DNA of 64,000 nt from Chenopodium formosanum (taxonomy: Eukaryota; Streptophyta; Magnoliopsida; Caryophyllales; Amaranthaceae): contig CM044867.1 in the NCBI GenBank assembly GCA_024500155.1, positions 29,399,632 to 29,463,631 on the forward strand, read 5' to 3'. Below the pieces are notes generated by a model, which did no database searches, was not told the origin of the DNA, and saw only the letters and a list, made by a program, of their open reading frames with translations. Shown in pieces: positions 1 to 12,800 of the stretch (within the stretch, counting starts at the first letter, position 1; every line of letters begins with the position of its first letter). A program made the position numbers and the translations under genes.

Positions 1-1639
1 GGTTTTGATAAATCAAGGAGTTGTCGTCGAACGTGCTTCATCAAGGGATACCCCAAACTTAGCTTACCATTGTTGGCTTCATATCCCATATGCCATTGAA
101 CTTGGAGAATGGAAGGAAGAGAAGAGAACACACAGTTATTGGCTAACAAAACCACGAGTTCAAAAGAACACCAGTAGTCCTGAACGTTAGGCAAGTGGGG
201 TAGGAAAAATTGACGACCTAGGCTTGACGACCTAGGCTTGACAACACGCAATGAGTCACTTTTAAAAATGACTCGGTACCCTTAACTGTGGGTACCTTTG
301 GCCTTTTCTCGAAGGAAATGTTCATTTCCATACTAAAAACTCCCAAAAGAACCTTAATGGAGCTCCCATATCATGTTGGTGAGCAGGGTTAAGATGAATT
401 CGACGACTTCAGGACTAATATTATCGCACGAAAAGAGTGTGCGTGGTGATGATGGGAATGTTGGTGATGGGGATGACAATGGAGAGCGGAGGAGACGGTG
501 TGGCTTCCGAAAGCCCGATGCATAAATTAGGCGGCTATGGATATTGTTCATGGCGTATGAATAATGTTGAATTTTACCTTGTTGCCTCGCCATGGTTAAA
601 GTTCCAAATTAAAGCTTTTGGGTGGAGGGTGAGATGGGCTTTCCGCCATTGGAGAAGGTGCTTAAGAGGAATAGTGTTAATTGGAGTTAGGATTAGACTC
701 ATGGAGGAGCTCTAAGCCATGAACGGCTGGTTGAGGAGTTGGAGAAAAAAACAAGGAAAGAGGAAGGTCGTGGAGTAAATAGGGTTTTGATTGGTAGTTT
801 TTTTACTTTTTATTTTTTTTATTTTTAAATATGTTAAAATAAAATCGAGCGTTTAACTATTGAGGGCGTTCTATATGGTAAATCTATAATTTAATTAAAA
901 AAAAATCAAACTTAATTGTTAACTAAGAGAGGCGTTTTATATGATTCAATATATACAATGTTCTTCTACCAAAGGCGTTCTATTTAATTCTAGAGAACGC
1001 CTGTCCAACTTGGCAGTTGTGTATTGTGCGTTACTTTTTCTTCTTTTTGTGGTAGTGAACCTACCTCATAAATTGGGTTTGTGTATTTCAATAATACTCT
1101 TGTTGTGCTTGTTAATGAGTTGGAGTTTCATTGGGTAGTTCTAGTTATGGAAGCTTTCGAAGTGTTGTTGTTATTTGTGTTTGGCTGTATAGGGTTCCCC
1201 TTGGGTTTAGGGAATGTAAGTTTAGGCAGTGCGTGGCTTGTTGAGTTGGTGGTCCTATTAGTTGCCTTTTCAGGATTGGACTATGTTTCCTTGGGAATTA
1301 GAAGTTTTTGGGTGAATGGGAGCTTTAGGATTGGATAATGTGTGTTTTCCCTCGGTAGTTTGGTTGTGTGGAATTTTGTGTTTGTTTTCCAGAGGGTAAA
1401 GTTAATTGTACAAGTGAAGAGTTTAGCCTGCATTTGGAATTTGCAAGAGGAGAGTGGTTTGCAAGAAGAGGTTTGTTTGCTTTACCTACTGCTGCTTTTA
1501 GGTTAAGGGATGATTTGAGTATTCATTCAGTTACCATCATCCCATTGTTGGTGTTGGTGATGCCAAAGTCAGTCATCGCGCGCTGTAAATTTAAATCTTG
1601 AAGAAGACTCCCATCTTTAATGTTTAGGCTTTAGGGTAA
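1..1639. other. Gene-free repetitive or intergenic DNA
   Basis: No convincing gene. Several short plus-strand ORFs (for example 437-715 and 1081-1338) show no recognisable domain and no splice continuity. Two adjacent copies of a 14-base unit (TTGACGACCTAGGC) lie at about 214-241. A short motif like GGCGTTCTATAT recurs at about 862, 929 and 970 with an inverted copy near 1000, as in subterminal repeats of DNA transposons, but no element ends are visible. Confidence 0.4.
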
Positions 1640-4600
1640 GCAAAGTCCTCTATTTTCTTGCACTTTGTGCGGGTAGACATTGTCGTGCCATGACAAACAG
1701 TGCTTTGTCACAACAATTTCTTAAATCTGTTTTATCTTTTTACGCATTTTGACTTTTTATAGTAATAAAATGTATTGTCACGTAGCGTCACATCTGCCGT
1801 GCCATGAAATATTATAATGTGCCAAAACAATTTATTTTGTTGTGGCGCCTAGTTTCTAGGGCTCCAAACCTCACCCCGGCCCTTACATTTCCTCTGTAAA
1901 TACGAGACTGATTTCACAGTCTTTGGGCACCGAATAATAATCTATTTCTCTCTTATACTTTAGCCTATATACTTGCCTTCCCATCTCTCACAATTCCTCC
2001 TCGAAGCACTCCTTGGAGTTCGTTCTTTACTCGGAGTTCTACACTTAAACCAAGGCATGAAAGGTAGAACTCTTTTAGGGTTTGGCCCCAAATCAACTTT
2101 ACTTTCATTTGAATTAATTTTCATTTTATTATTGATTTTCCTAGAAGTTACTACCGTCTATTCATGATGTAGCAATTTTAAAAAGCATGGAACGTGAGTA
2201 ATTTTATTTACTTAATTACTCTTATTTTTATTGCTGGTATCATGATTAGGTTTATTATTATGCTTTGATTTGACTAACGATATTATGGTTAAATTGCTTC
2301 CAATGTTAATGATGATTTTATTATGTTATTGATCACCATATTGCATGTTAAAGGGAATATGTAATTGAATATAACGACTGATGAGATAATTTGGACAACA
2401 AATTTAGGTTCCTTCTTAATCTTGTTAATTCAAGTGATCACGATATTCAGAATTATATATGTGTAGACACCCATTTGTGTCTCCCCAAAACCAAACCCAG
2501 TGATGAAAACCTTTCGCGTCGAACCATAATCGAATGAGGTGAAAGTGTGAAAAGTCAATTGTTGCGGTTAGTTTTTATTAAAATTCTTTCTTTTGGTTTT
2601 CGAAAACAACTCTATTTTATAAAAATAGCTAACCCAGTTTAGTTTGGTCCGTGACAAGGGTCCAATAATAGTGTAGTTGGATGGGGTTTGCAAAGAGCTT
2701 TCCAATGATATATTATAAGCCCAATTTCGATGAATAATGAGGAAGTTATGGCCAAAATATTAAACTGGGCCCGGTTTGTTCTTTACATGCGGCCCAATGA
2801 TCTAGAGGAGGGCCCAATGTTAATTATTATTCCTAAAATTATTAGGATTAATTATAGTCTTCTAGAATTCTCAAGAAGGTTCTTTTAAATTCTAATAGAG
2901 TTAGGATTAATAATTATATTATGATGAAATTTACTTGGAATAAAATATTATTATTTTATTATTTTATTAAAATACAATTTTAGCTTCTGTACGGATTCCA
3001 TAGATCAAATTTGGTTAAAGATTGGATTCCGCGTGGAAAGCACGTGAAAGCTAGGCTGTCGCCACACGACAATCCTTGTCACCTCGCGACAGACTCTGTC
3101 GCCACGCGACAGAGTGGTTTTGCGGCGACAGCTTGTAGTTTTATTCCTTATCAAATTCTATGCTTTTCCGGACTATTTTTATTATAAATAGGGTCCCGAA
3201 GCTCCGTTTTTATTCATTCACAATCACCCCATTCTCTCTATTCTCTCTTGAGCAATACATGCTTTCTTTCTCTCTCTTTCTAAACTACCTTTTTACAAAT
3301 ACAATTTCGCACTCACAAGATTGTGAAACACCTAGCTAAGTTTGAAGTTGCCTTCTCCCTAGACATGAAAGGTTGATAATTTCTGAGGGTTTGGTCTCAA
3401 ATCCAGTCTAAACTTCTAAACTTTTCCTTTCAATTATTTAATTTAATTCTTTGATTTAATATTTTCATTGAAGTTTACTAACGCGTGTATTATGTTATTA
3501 GAAAGAGGTACGAGGCTTCAAAGTAAGTAAATTAGCTTACTCCCTATTTTATTTCAATGTAGAAAGCATGCTTAGATTCGTTTAATTCCTAGTATCATGT
3601 TAGGATGTTTTTATTGCTTTCTAGAATCATGTTTAGGGTGCCTCTTATTATTTCTAATAGCATGTTAGTACCATGTTAGGTTTAAAGGTTTAATCTTTAT
3701 TGTTTAGTGACATGCTAGGATTTGTTATTAATCTTGTTAGTATCTTGCCTAGGATCTTGCTATTATATTTAAGCTTTATTATTAACATGATTTTTATTAT
3801 GATTATTATTATGTTGCTTGATATTTCATTATATATTGCTTGATCATGCCTTTTATGCATGTTTAAAGGGAATTTGTGTTTGAAATCACGCTTAATAAGA
3901 TAATTAATAATTGGTTTAGGCTAATGTGATTTTAATTCAAGTGATCGCCAATAATAGTTTTATTTGTGCATTAATATTCACCCAACATAGATTAAACAGT
4001 TTAGGGTTAATATAATGTTTGCATGTTAGTCAGAAAGCGCACATGAATACGAGTAGAATAAAGTAGAGGCCTATTTTATAGGGCAAGTCCTTTCTTTTGT
4101 AGATTGGATTAGTACCCTTATCCCCGAACCCTGTTTGGTTCAAGACCTTATGGAGTTGACGATCTCATAGATCGTTAAGGGGTGTAACCTTCACCCTGTG
4201 AACGGTTTACAAGTTCCTAAAACTTGTTGGCGACTCTTTTGCTCTCTTTTCTTTCCCATTGGACGCCACTATATTTAAGTGTATGATTACAGTGGGGTTC
4301 AAGCTTGGGGTTATGATGCTTGAAATATTCCCTACAATATGTGCAATAATATTCAACCAACTTATAGTCTAATCTAGTTTGGAGAAAATTGAATCTTTGT
4401 ATTATGTGCTTTTGAAATTGCAAGAATTACTTTTCACTATAAGAACTGAGTATAGGCCAATTCGGGCGAATGTGACTCCCTGACTCACTTCATACCATCA
4501 TCCCCGATCCTCCTTTCGTGGTTCTGGATCCTATGGAGTTTGTAAACTCATGGATTATGAATGAGGTGTAATTTTCATGGGTCAATCGTTATTGCCTACC

Positions 4601-4779
4601 ATTGTCCCTTATTCGTGGTTGCCTTAAATGATCCGTGAACGGTTTATGAGTTCTTAAATACTTGTTTGCGGCTCCCTACTTCTCTCATCCCTAATCATAT
4701 AATGTCAATTCCCACTTCATATGATTGCCAAGCATATTCACAACATGCTTAGGTAGGTGCGCTTTGAATGACGCCTACA
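1640..4779 (+). repeat. LTR copy A, 5' truncated, host of nested LTR B
   Basis: About 1870-2461 and 4337-4779 together align with the 3' part of LTR copy C (about 7150-8577). Shared landmarks are a poly-pyrimidine leader, 'CATGAAAGGTA', 'ATTCATGATGTAGCAATTT' and an end in GACGCCTACA. The alignment is broken exactly where LTR B inserts (2462-4336). The 3' end CTACA matches the family terminus. A clean 5' TGTAG end is not visible, so the copy is probably truncated, and the left boundary is approximate. Confidence 0.6.
2462..4336 (+). repeat. Solo LTR copy B (1875 bp) nested in LTR A
   Basis: It begins TGTAGACACC and ends CCCTACA, giving the inverted TG...CA termini expected of an LTR. It is flanked by a perfect 5-bp target duplication, ATATG (2457-2461 and 4337-4341). 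A TATA box (TATAAATA, 3183-3190) followed by a pyrimidine-rich stretch marks the LTR promoter and the plus orientation. No gag or pol coding sequence is present, so it is a solo LTR left by recombination. Removing it restores the continuity of copy A. Confidence 0.85.
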
Positions 4780-4959
4780 ACGCTAGCTTAATGTCCATCT
4801 TGAGGTTTTTGGTCCATTTGGCAACTCTCAGTCCACAATAAGGTTTTGGTTGGTCCTTAAGGTTGTCCCTGAGTAAATGTTATGGTGCGAGGCTTTTCTG
4901 GTCTTGTCATATGCTTTATTCTTCCTCCACGAGATGTTTCTTTGTTATTTGTATGTTTA

Positions 4960-5501
4960 GTTTAATTTTTTTTTTTTTTTTTTTTTTTTTGAAAGAAGTC
5001 TCAAAGGACACTAAATTTCATTAATTAAAGTCATATGACATCTACAATCGACAATTAAAAATAATGAAAACGAATTTAACAAAATCAAACAAGAATTAAT
5101 CGAATTAAAATACGTGAATATAATAATTCGGCACTTTCTCGATTCGTTATCTCATATAACTTTTTGATTGGATCCGTCGTCGCTTCGCAATTTTGGTAGA
5201 AAGTAAACTCTTGTGCTGATTCCGTAACCCAAATCCGAGCCATAATCAATCGTAGCCCCGCACAACCGGAGATCAAATTATACACACATAAAGCCCTGTC
5301 TTTCGAAGGAGTTCGAAAAACCTTATTATCGAAGGAGATCAAGGAAACCTTGTCTTCCGAAGGAGATAAATCCTTTCTTTCGAGGGAGACATAATTGTAA
5401 ACTAACAAAAAACTTAAACAAAAATAAAGATTGGGGCTTTCCACCAGTGAAATCCGATGGAAGTCCCTTTAAAATTGACAATGGAGGCTAGAGTTTAGGA
5501 G
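4960..5501 (-). mobile_element. Poly(A) retroposon with target duplication
   Basis: On the minus strand the insert runs from about 5501 to a long poly(A), seen as poly(T) at about 4965-4990. It is flanked by a direct repeat GTATGTTTAGTTT (4951-4963 and 5502-5514), the target duplication of target-primed reverse transcription. A 119-codon minus-strand ORF (5444-5085) lies inside but matches no domain I recognise. It could be a 5'-truncated LINE, a long SINE or a processed transcript. Confidence 0.7.
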
Positions 5502-5834
5502 GTATGTTTAGTTTGATTTTAGTTTGTTTTTACTTAGCTATTAGGTTGTAATATGTCTTTGTTCTTTATTTATGAAGTTCTTTGTGTCAAAACGAAAAAT
5601 TAAATAAAAAATAATCACTTATCCGACTCTCCCTAGCTTAGACGTTTGTTTAGAGGGTGTTAAATACCGCCAACAATTTTTATCAAAATCGCCAACATTT
5701 AAGGTGAACGGACATTGTAGACACCTAAAAATGTCTCCCCAAAACCAAATCCGATGATGAACACTTTTCACCGCCGTTATTGGTCGGGTTGAGTATGTAA
5801 TCTTTAGAGTGCTTAAATCCATGTTTCTATCCAA

Positions 5835-6255
5835 TCTAATATACATATATAAAGGGGAGTTTTTTCCCGATATTTTAGAGCGCCAAGTAGGATTTTTATT
5901 TTTAAAAAATTATTAGAGCGCCACATAGGATTAATATTTTTAAAATGCTACAATAGGATTATGCCACCTAAGATTAGTTAACGTGCCACGTAGGATTATA
6001 AATTATAGTTATATCCAATAAATAATTCAAGTGCCACATAAGCATAATTGACCAATGAGATTTTAATGGTTACATTAATTAAATACGAAATATTATCTTT
6101 TGAGATTAGGAATTTTATCTAATATTTTAAAACAAAGATGGAGAAAATGATATATTACGTATAACTAATAAAATAACAAATGTAATCACATAAATATGAA
6201 AAATATTTTTTAAAAAAAAGTAGATCGACCCGTGCATCGCACGGGCTTCATCTAG
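5835..6255 (+). mobile_element. Non-autonomous Helitron (421 bp)
   Basis: The 5' end begins TC (TCTAATATAC). The 3' end has a GC hairpin (CCCGTGC/GCACGGG, about 6229-6245) followed by CTAG. It sits between a 5' A (5834) and a 3' T (6256) with no target duplication, as Helitrons do. There is no Rep/helicase coding. It lies inside LTR copy C. Confidence 0.75.
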
Positions 6256-7664
6256 TACATTTCATAAACCAATCCATTTCCTAGCTCATTTCCCTAAACC
6301 ATAACTTACTTTCCACTTTAGTATCCACATCTCAAAACCGAGATGAACTGATTTTATGGATACATAATTTTGATCTAATTATTATTTGGTTGGATAGGCC
6401 TTTCAATAATCTTTCCAACCATATATCATAAGCCCGATTCCGATTTGAAACGAATAAGATATGAGCCAAACACTAAACTCGGTCCAAAACCGATACCCTT
6501 CTACTAAAACGGTCATATCATAAAATCTACAAATTATTTTGACTTGATTCTAATTGGGTTGGAAAGTAGACTTGATAATCTTTCCAATGATATATTACAT
6601 GTCTTATGCCGAGTTACGGATCAAAAATTATGATGATTTTAAAAACGCGCAAAAAACTGGAATTACCACGCAGCAGCAAAAATGCCGCGACGCGGCAAAT
6701 GCTGACGTATCACGGGGCATATTGCCGTGACACGGTGCCCCCTTTATGTAGTTCTGCCTTTTTCTTCACATCGTGCCACGGGAATATTGCCGCGCCACGG
6801 GATTTTGCACCGTGCTACGGTACAATTTCCCGTGTCACGGTGCTCAGGGACACGGAAATGTTTCGCGTACTTTTTTTTTCTACTGTGACACGGTGTACTG
6901 TACCGTGCCACGGTGGATACTGTCGTGTCACGGTACGTGTGCAGTGTCACAGAATCTTCTCGTGTCTTTTTCGCGTAAACCCTTCACGCGTTTTTACCCC
7001 CGTAGGTCAAATATTTCCCGCGTCACTCTAATTTTCCCCGCGTCACACTAATTTCCCCCATGACACGGTAGAACCTGTCGTGTCGCGGTAGAATCTACCG
7101 TGTCGCGGTGCAATTTTTTAGAGTTTTTATCTTTTTAGGGTTCCGTGTGTTCCCCCAGCTCATTTTCCCTATAAATACCCCCCTCCTTTCTGCAGTTCGG
7201 GGCACTAAATCATTCTCTCTTACTCTCTTTTACACCAAAAATCATTTTCTCTTTCTCTCTCTCATATTCTAAGCCTTAAACTTATATTCTTAAAAGCTAT
7301 TTTTCCCTTAAGCACTCCAAGGAGTCCATACTTATTACTTAACCCGAGGTTCCGTCCTTAAACCAATGCGTGAAAGGTACAAATAACTCATGGTTTGGAC
7401 CAAATCAACTCTACTTTTATTTAATTTAATTATTTCAATTTGATTTATTTTTTATTGAAGTTACTAACAATTTATTCATGATGTAGCAATTTAAGGGAAC
7501 GCGCGGAATGTGAGTAATTAATTTAATTACTTATTGTCTTCAAAAAAAAAAAAATTAATTACTTATTTTATTTTATATTGCTAGTATCATGATTAGGGTT
7601 ATTATTTGATTTGACTAACGCTATTATTGTTGAATTGCTTCCAATATTAATGTTTATTCTATTA

Positions 7665-7981
7665 CTCCCTCCGTCCCTTTATTACATGCCTATTTCTCAT
7701 TTTGCACGGGAATTAAGAAAGCTAAAGATTCCTTAAAACTAAAAATTGAGATACAAATATGCATGTGGGGTTAGAGAAAGATAGAGAGAAGGAAAAAAGT
7801 TGTTGAGAATTAGGAGAGAAAAAGTATTGGGAATTGATGTAAAGTACCAAAAAAAAAATGATGACAAATCATCAAAACAAGAATAATATTGGCAAAAAGT
7901 ACAACCTATAAATAGAAATAGGCACTTAATTTTGGTCACCCCAAAAAGGAATACAGGCATGTAATAAAGGGACGGAGGGAG
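7665..7981. mobile_element. Stowaway-like MITE (317 bp)
   Basis: The terminal inverted repeats begin CTCCCTCCGTCCCTTTATTA and the element is flanked by TA on both sides (7663-7664 and 7982-7983), which fits Tc1/mariner-type Stowaway MITEs. The 73-codon minus-strand ORF inside it is not thought to be real. Confidence 0.9.
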
Positions 7982-8577
7982 TATTATTTATTGATCACGA
8001 TATTGCATGTTTAAAGGGAATATGTAATTGAAAATCACGCCTAATAAGATAATTTGGACAACCGGTTTAGATTCCTTTTTAATCTTGCTATTCAATCAAG
8101 TGATCACTAATATTTTATAATTATATGTTGCATTAATATTCAACCAATTTAGCTTAATAATAGTTTGGAGCAAATTGAATATTTTATTTGCATGCCTTTG
8201 AGATCGCAAGAATTACTTTTCACAATAAGAATCGAGTAGAGGCTAATACAGGCGAATGTGACTCCATGACTCACTTCGTACCATCATCCTCGATCCTCTT
8301 TTCGTGGTTCCGAACCATATGGAGTTAGTAATCTCATGGATTATGAATGGGGTGTAACCTTCACGGGTCAATCGTTGTTGCCTATCGTTGTCCCTTTTCG
8401 TGGTTGCCTTATAATGATCCGTGAACGGTTTACAAGTTCCTTAAACCTGTTGGCGGCTCCCTACTTTCCTTGTCCCTATTCGTTGTCCCTAATTGTATAT
8501 GTCAATTCCCACTTCCTATGAGTGCCAAGCATATTCACCACATGCTTAACGTAGGCGCGCTTCGAACGACGCCTACA

Positions 8578-9540
8578 GACATCAACACCCTTACTAAACA
8601 CCCCACCACATCTTCCTCTTTCTCTTTTATTTTTTCTCTCATCACACATAAGGACCATGACCACCACTTTCCAACCACCATATATCAACCACAGCACTAC
8701 AGCAACCAACCGGAGGCAAAGAGAAGCGGCGGTCATACGTTGGTTGTGGAAGGACAACGGCAAAGAGGAATGCAGGTGATGAACCGGCATCACGGTAGTC
8801 GGGAAAACCAGTTCGCCACCTTGATTTGATCTTTTTTTTCCAATAATTTCCGGTGTAAATCACCGGAACGCAAAACCGATTGAACACCACGGTGACCGGT
8901 TTTGAACACCGGTCAACCATGGACAATCGATGTGAAGAACTGGGCAGCTAGGATGGTAATCGGTTTTTGACGCCGGTTACCATGGTCAACCGACGCTGAA
9001 AAACGATTACCGTCCCTGGTGACCGATTTTGTGCGTCGGTTGTGCTGGTCGTCGGATTTTAAAGAAAATCACCACCTTCCCGGAAGGTGGTGGGTCGTTT
9101 TTCCGATGGTTGTTGATTGTATGTTGTTGGTTCTTTCGAGATTTCAGCAAAAAAAAAAAAATCTATTACCTCTTAATTGGTGGTTGTGGGCAGTGATGGT
9201 GGGTGGTGGTGGGCGTGGCCGTGCTGGCGAGTGGTGGTGGCAATGGTGGTTGCTTTAATTTTGTAGTGGTTGACAATTGATATGAGGATTGTTGCACTTA
9301 GGAGAGAGAAAGCAACGTGAGGATGAGTGAGGGTAATTTTGTCCATTTATTAATTTTGTTGACGGTTTGATAAAAAACGTCGGCAGTATTTAGCAATCCA
9401 CTTTGTTTATCCTCAAGGAGGGTGAAGAATAGCTCAAGCGGTTAGAACTCCCCTCCCAATGCCTTTGTGGCTCTCTAAACACCTATAGGGGCTTCTCCCA
9501 CATTTATCAATTCTGAAGCCAGACATACTATAAACAACAC
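8578..9540. other. Unassigned intergenic DNA with CCGGT-type repeats
   Basis: ORFs here (8470-8829 plus, 8476-8793 minus, 9019-9258 plus) overlap on both strands and show no domain. At about 8880-9060 variants of 'ACCGGTTTTTGA' and 'CAACCATGG' recur in both orientations, resembling subterminal repeats of a DNA transposon. At about 9427-9450 a tRNA A-box-like string (TAGCTCAAGCGGTTAGA) suggests a SINE head. Confidence 0.35.
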
Positions 9541-9868
9541 AGGCCAAAATCATTCAAACACCATGGAAAATGATTAATTTTCCAACAAAACTTTAGCAAC
9601 GCATGACAAAATCATAAAGATTAGCACTAAAAACCCCAAAATATTGTTTTTCAAACTCTTGCACATAAATAGGATTGACATATTTGACAAACAAATGCCA
9701 AATTAAGGCCTACTCTACTGATCCATACAACGAACATTTCAATTAATTAAAGCAGAAAAAAGAAAACAAAACTATCTGCCAAAAGTTGTCCTCTCAGCAG
9801 TAAGCAAGTTGCGCCTTCAAGTTATGGTGAAGCAGATGAAAAAATTGATGTGGTCGTACGCCCAGCAA

Positions 9869-12800
9869 TTAATCAACGATTTCTTCTTCAACACCCACAA
9901 CCTCTTCATATTCAACTTCTTTAGCTTCGTATTCCTCTTCTTCATCATCACTGACTTCACCGTCTCTAAGCTTTTCTCTCGCCAATTTCTCTTCTTCATG
10001 GTACTTCTTCCATTTGTTAACCCATGATTCCCATTCTTCCTTCAACAACCTCCTCTTCTCACGATCTTGTTCACTCAACAGCATGGACACATCTTGGTCT
10101 TCTGCTTCATATTTCTTGCTGTACTTCTTCAGGTTCTTTGAAATTTCCTCCTCCTTTTCTGGAGTCAACAAGGATGGTGGTCTGGGGCGCCATATAAACT
10201 GAGAAAGAAAATTAATTAGAAAGAAAATTAATTAGAAATAAAACTAAATAGTCCCAATATCTCATAATTAAGAATATACTAGTACACCTTATCACTAAAA
10301 TAAACTTCATTGAAGTCTTATTTTTCATCCACTACCAAGCCCTCTATTAAATTGATAGTATGTTCAAAGATTTAAACATAATCAATATTAATAATTAAAA
10401 AACAGTAACAATTTTTTCTCCAGAGAGCAGATTTATAACAATCACAAAGAGAATTTGCAACAATGGTTGCGACCTATAGGCTAGACTTACAGTAGTCGTA
10501 ATCTAGACATTGACACTGTAGCCTAGACTTATAGTAATAATCTGACTATACTCGAATTTCTACAAACCAGTCAAAACTACAAGACCAAAAGCATATATTC
10601 GATCCAAAGGAGCATCAAGACAGCACTAGCAATAATAACAAAACTTCCAAATCATATTTGGGGCCAAAGAGACAAAAGCAATATAACCATGCAATATTGA
10701 CATACACAGCCTACGAGGCAACCAAACAACTCACACGTCTATCATGAATACATCACAATTCACAACCAAATATCACTAGATCAAGTGTTAACCAAGTTTT
10801 CACAGCCTATAGACAAGGCATCCTAATTTTCCGAACTGTCTAAATTTCAGAAGTCAATCTGTAATCTGAAGCAGGTCACTCAAGCTTTGTAATATTCAGC
10901 AGTTATCTTACCTGGAAGAAATGGTCCTTTAGGATTCTGTAAAGCAGTTTCCCATTGAACGACCATATATGAAAGCCATTCTCCATCTCATGAACTGATG
11001 TAACAACAGTTGCAACATACCTAGCAAAAATTTAAGAAACATTTGAATAATGCATGGAACAAAGCCTCAGATAAAAGTAAAGAAATGCAAGATATTATTG
11101 CTGATTTAAAAACTCAAATAAACAATTTTTACCTTCCAGTAGGATCCCACTCAACATCTGTACACATGAAATGCTCAGTTGTTGCCATAGTTTCAAGCTC
11201 ATCAACATTAAAAAATTCAAGCTGCCCATTGAACCCCTTCAACCCTGCTAATATGATATATCGACCACTAGGTGACCAGTAAAGAGCATTTGCTTGCTTG
11301 CTTTTAAGAGTTGTCAGCTTAGAAACTCGGCTCGTGTGGTGAGCGGTCTTCATTGAGTAAAAACTTACATCGGGTCTAGGATTATCACCGTGGATTACAG
11401 CAAATCTATGGCCTTTGGGCTCCCATGCAAACGCAATGATTTTATCATTCTTATTTTCAAGCTCTAAGACTTCAATAGGTATGTCCCGTTCCTTGATCCG
11501 GAAAAGCTCAAAGCCAGTATATGTGCTTTTCTTGGTTTTTGTATACCTGTCAACTTTAACAGCAAGGTACTCTCCATTGCTTTGCCAATACATTTTGCAA
11601 TCACTGACACTAAAAAGATTTTTCTGTCTGATTTCCACTTTGCTAGGTATCTGATACAGACACACCTGCAGAAAACAGAAACATTAGTAGATGACAACTG
11701 CCTAAACAACAAACTAATGATACATCTTAAGCTATCCAATACTGCCTATTCCCCTTCACATGGACACCAATTTACACAAGGCAACGGAAGCAGATAAAAA
11801 CAAGGGACTTACCTTAGCTGGTTGGTTTCCAAGCTCTGGAACAAAAAGTGCCAAAATCGGATCTGTAGGAGACCAACTGAAGTCCATAACATTTTCTACT
11901 TTAATGGACTTCTTGTCTATTAGACTAAACGTCTCAGTTTCATACACAGACACAACATTCTTCCCAATTCTGGCAAAATATTTGTCATCCCTGCCACCAG
12001 CCCATCTGAACACACAAAAGAAACATCCATATAAGAAAATATATAATGACGTACGCTGGATTCCCATTGAAGTCAAAGGTCATTACTTGAATATAGGCCA
12101 ATTGACCCCAGTCAAACCACCAGTTCCACCAACTGCAAACTCATCAGCACTTCCTTTGAAGTCTCTCCTCACCTTTCCCGTTCTTACATCAAAGATATTG
12201 ATTACAACCCTCTGACACATGCACAAATTAGGTCAGTAACATCCATGTTTCAACATATTAAAGCTTAATAGTAAAGCAAAAATAGGGTTTGGTGAAATGC
12301 AAAGACACCTACATGTGTATCACGTGGGTTGCTTGGTTCCTGGCTGCTGTAAGTAACGAGGTAGTTTTCTCCAGGAGAAAAGTCAATAAACTTAACCTAC
12401 AGTGGAATCAAAAATTAAAATCTGTAGGAAAATAATCAATAAACCTTAAGCACGATACAGCTATAGGTTAGAAGCAAACCATATTATGAGCATAACGTTG
12501 TATGCGATTAAAAGATGAGGCCCCACCCCAGACAGCAGCTCCTTGACGGTGGACAGTAGCCAAATAAGTTCCCAAAGGTGACCATTGAACAAAACCTTCG
12601 GTCCAACACTACATTTATATATTCAAATATGTTCAATAAACAAATCAAAACAAAGCTCATACATTTATATGTCAGTGAAAGAAAGTCAAGATAAAAACTA
12701 TAGCTTCATAACAACTAGAGGGAAGAAATCAAGAAAATACAATTTGCATAGAGGAACAGGAAGAAAACATACAGGTCGCTTATAAACGGGATCAGGCTTC

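Larger units (their letters stand above)
5716..8577 (+). repeat. Solo LTR copy C (2862 bp) with nested insertions
   Basis: It starts TGTAGACACC, ends GACGCCTACA and has a perfect 5-bp target duplication GACAT (5711-5715 and 8578-8582). A TATA box (TATAAATA) lies at 7170-7177, followed by a CT-rich leader. It contains a Helitron (5835-6255) and a Stowaway MITE (7665-7981). A GC-rich block at about 6680-7110 carries some 13 imperfect palindromes of the type CCGTGNCACGG. No retroviral coding sequence is seen between the ends. Confidence 0.85.

Noticed and set aside
6606..7051. Overlapping ORFs at 6606-7031, 6773-7051 and 6950-6744
   Set aside because: They arise from the palindromic GC-rich array of LTR C, which stays open in several frames.
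8470..9258. Possible small genes at 8470-8829 and 9019-9258
   Set aside because: ORFs overlap on both strands, are His/Thr/Ser- or Gly/Trp-rich from simple sequence, and lack splice or domain support.
11043..12215. Plus-strand ORFs inside eIF3b (for example 11760-12215)
   Set aside because: They are shadows of conserved eIF3b exons on the other strand and run across its splice sites.
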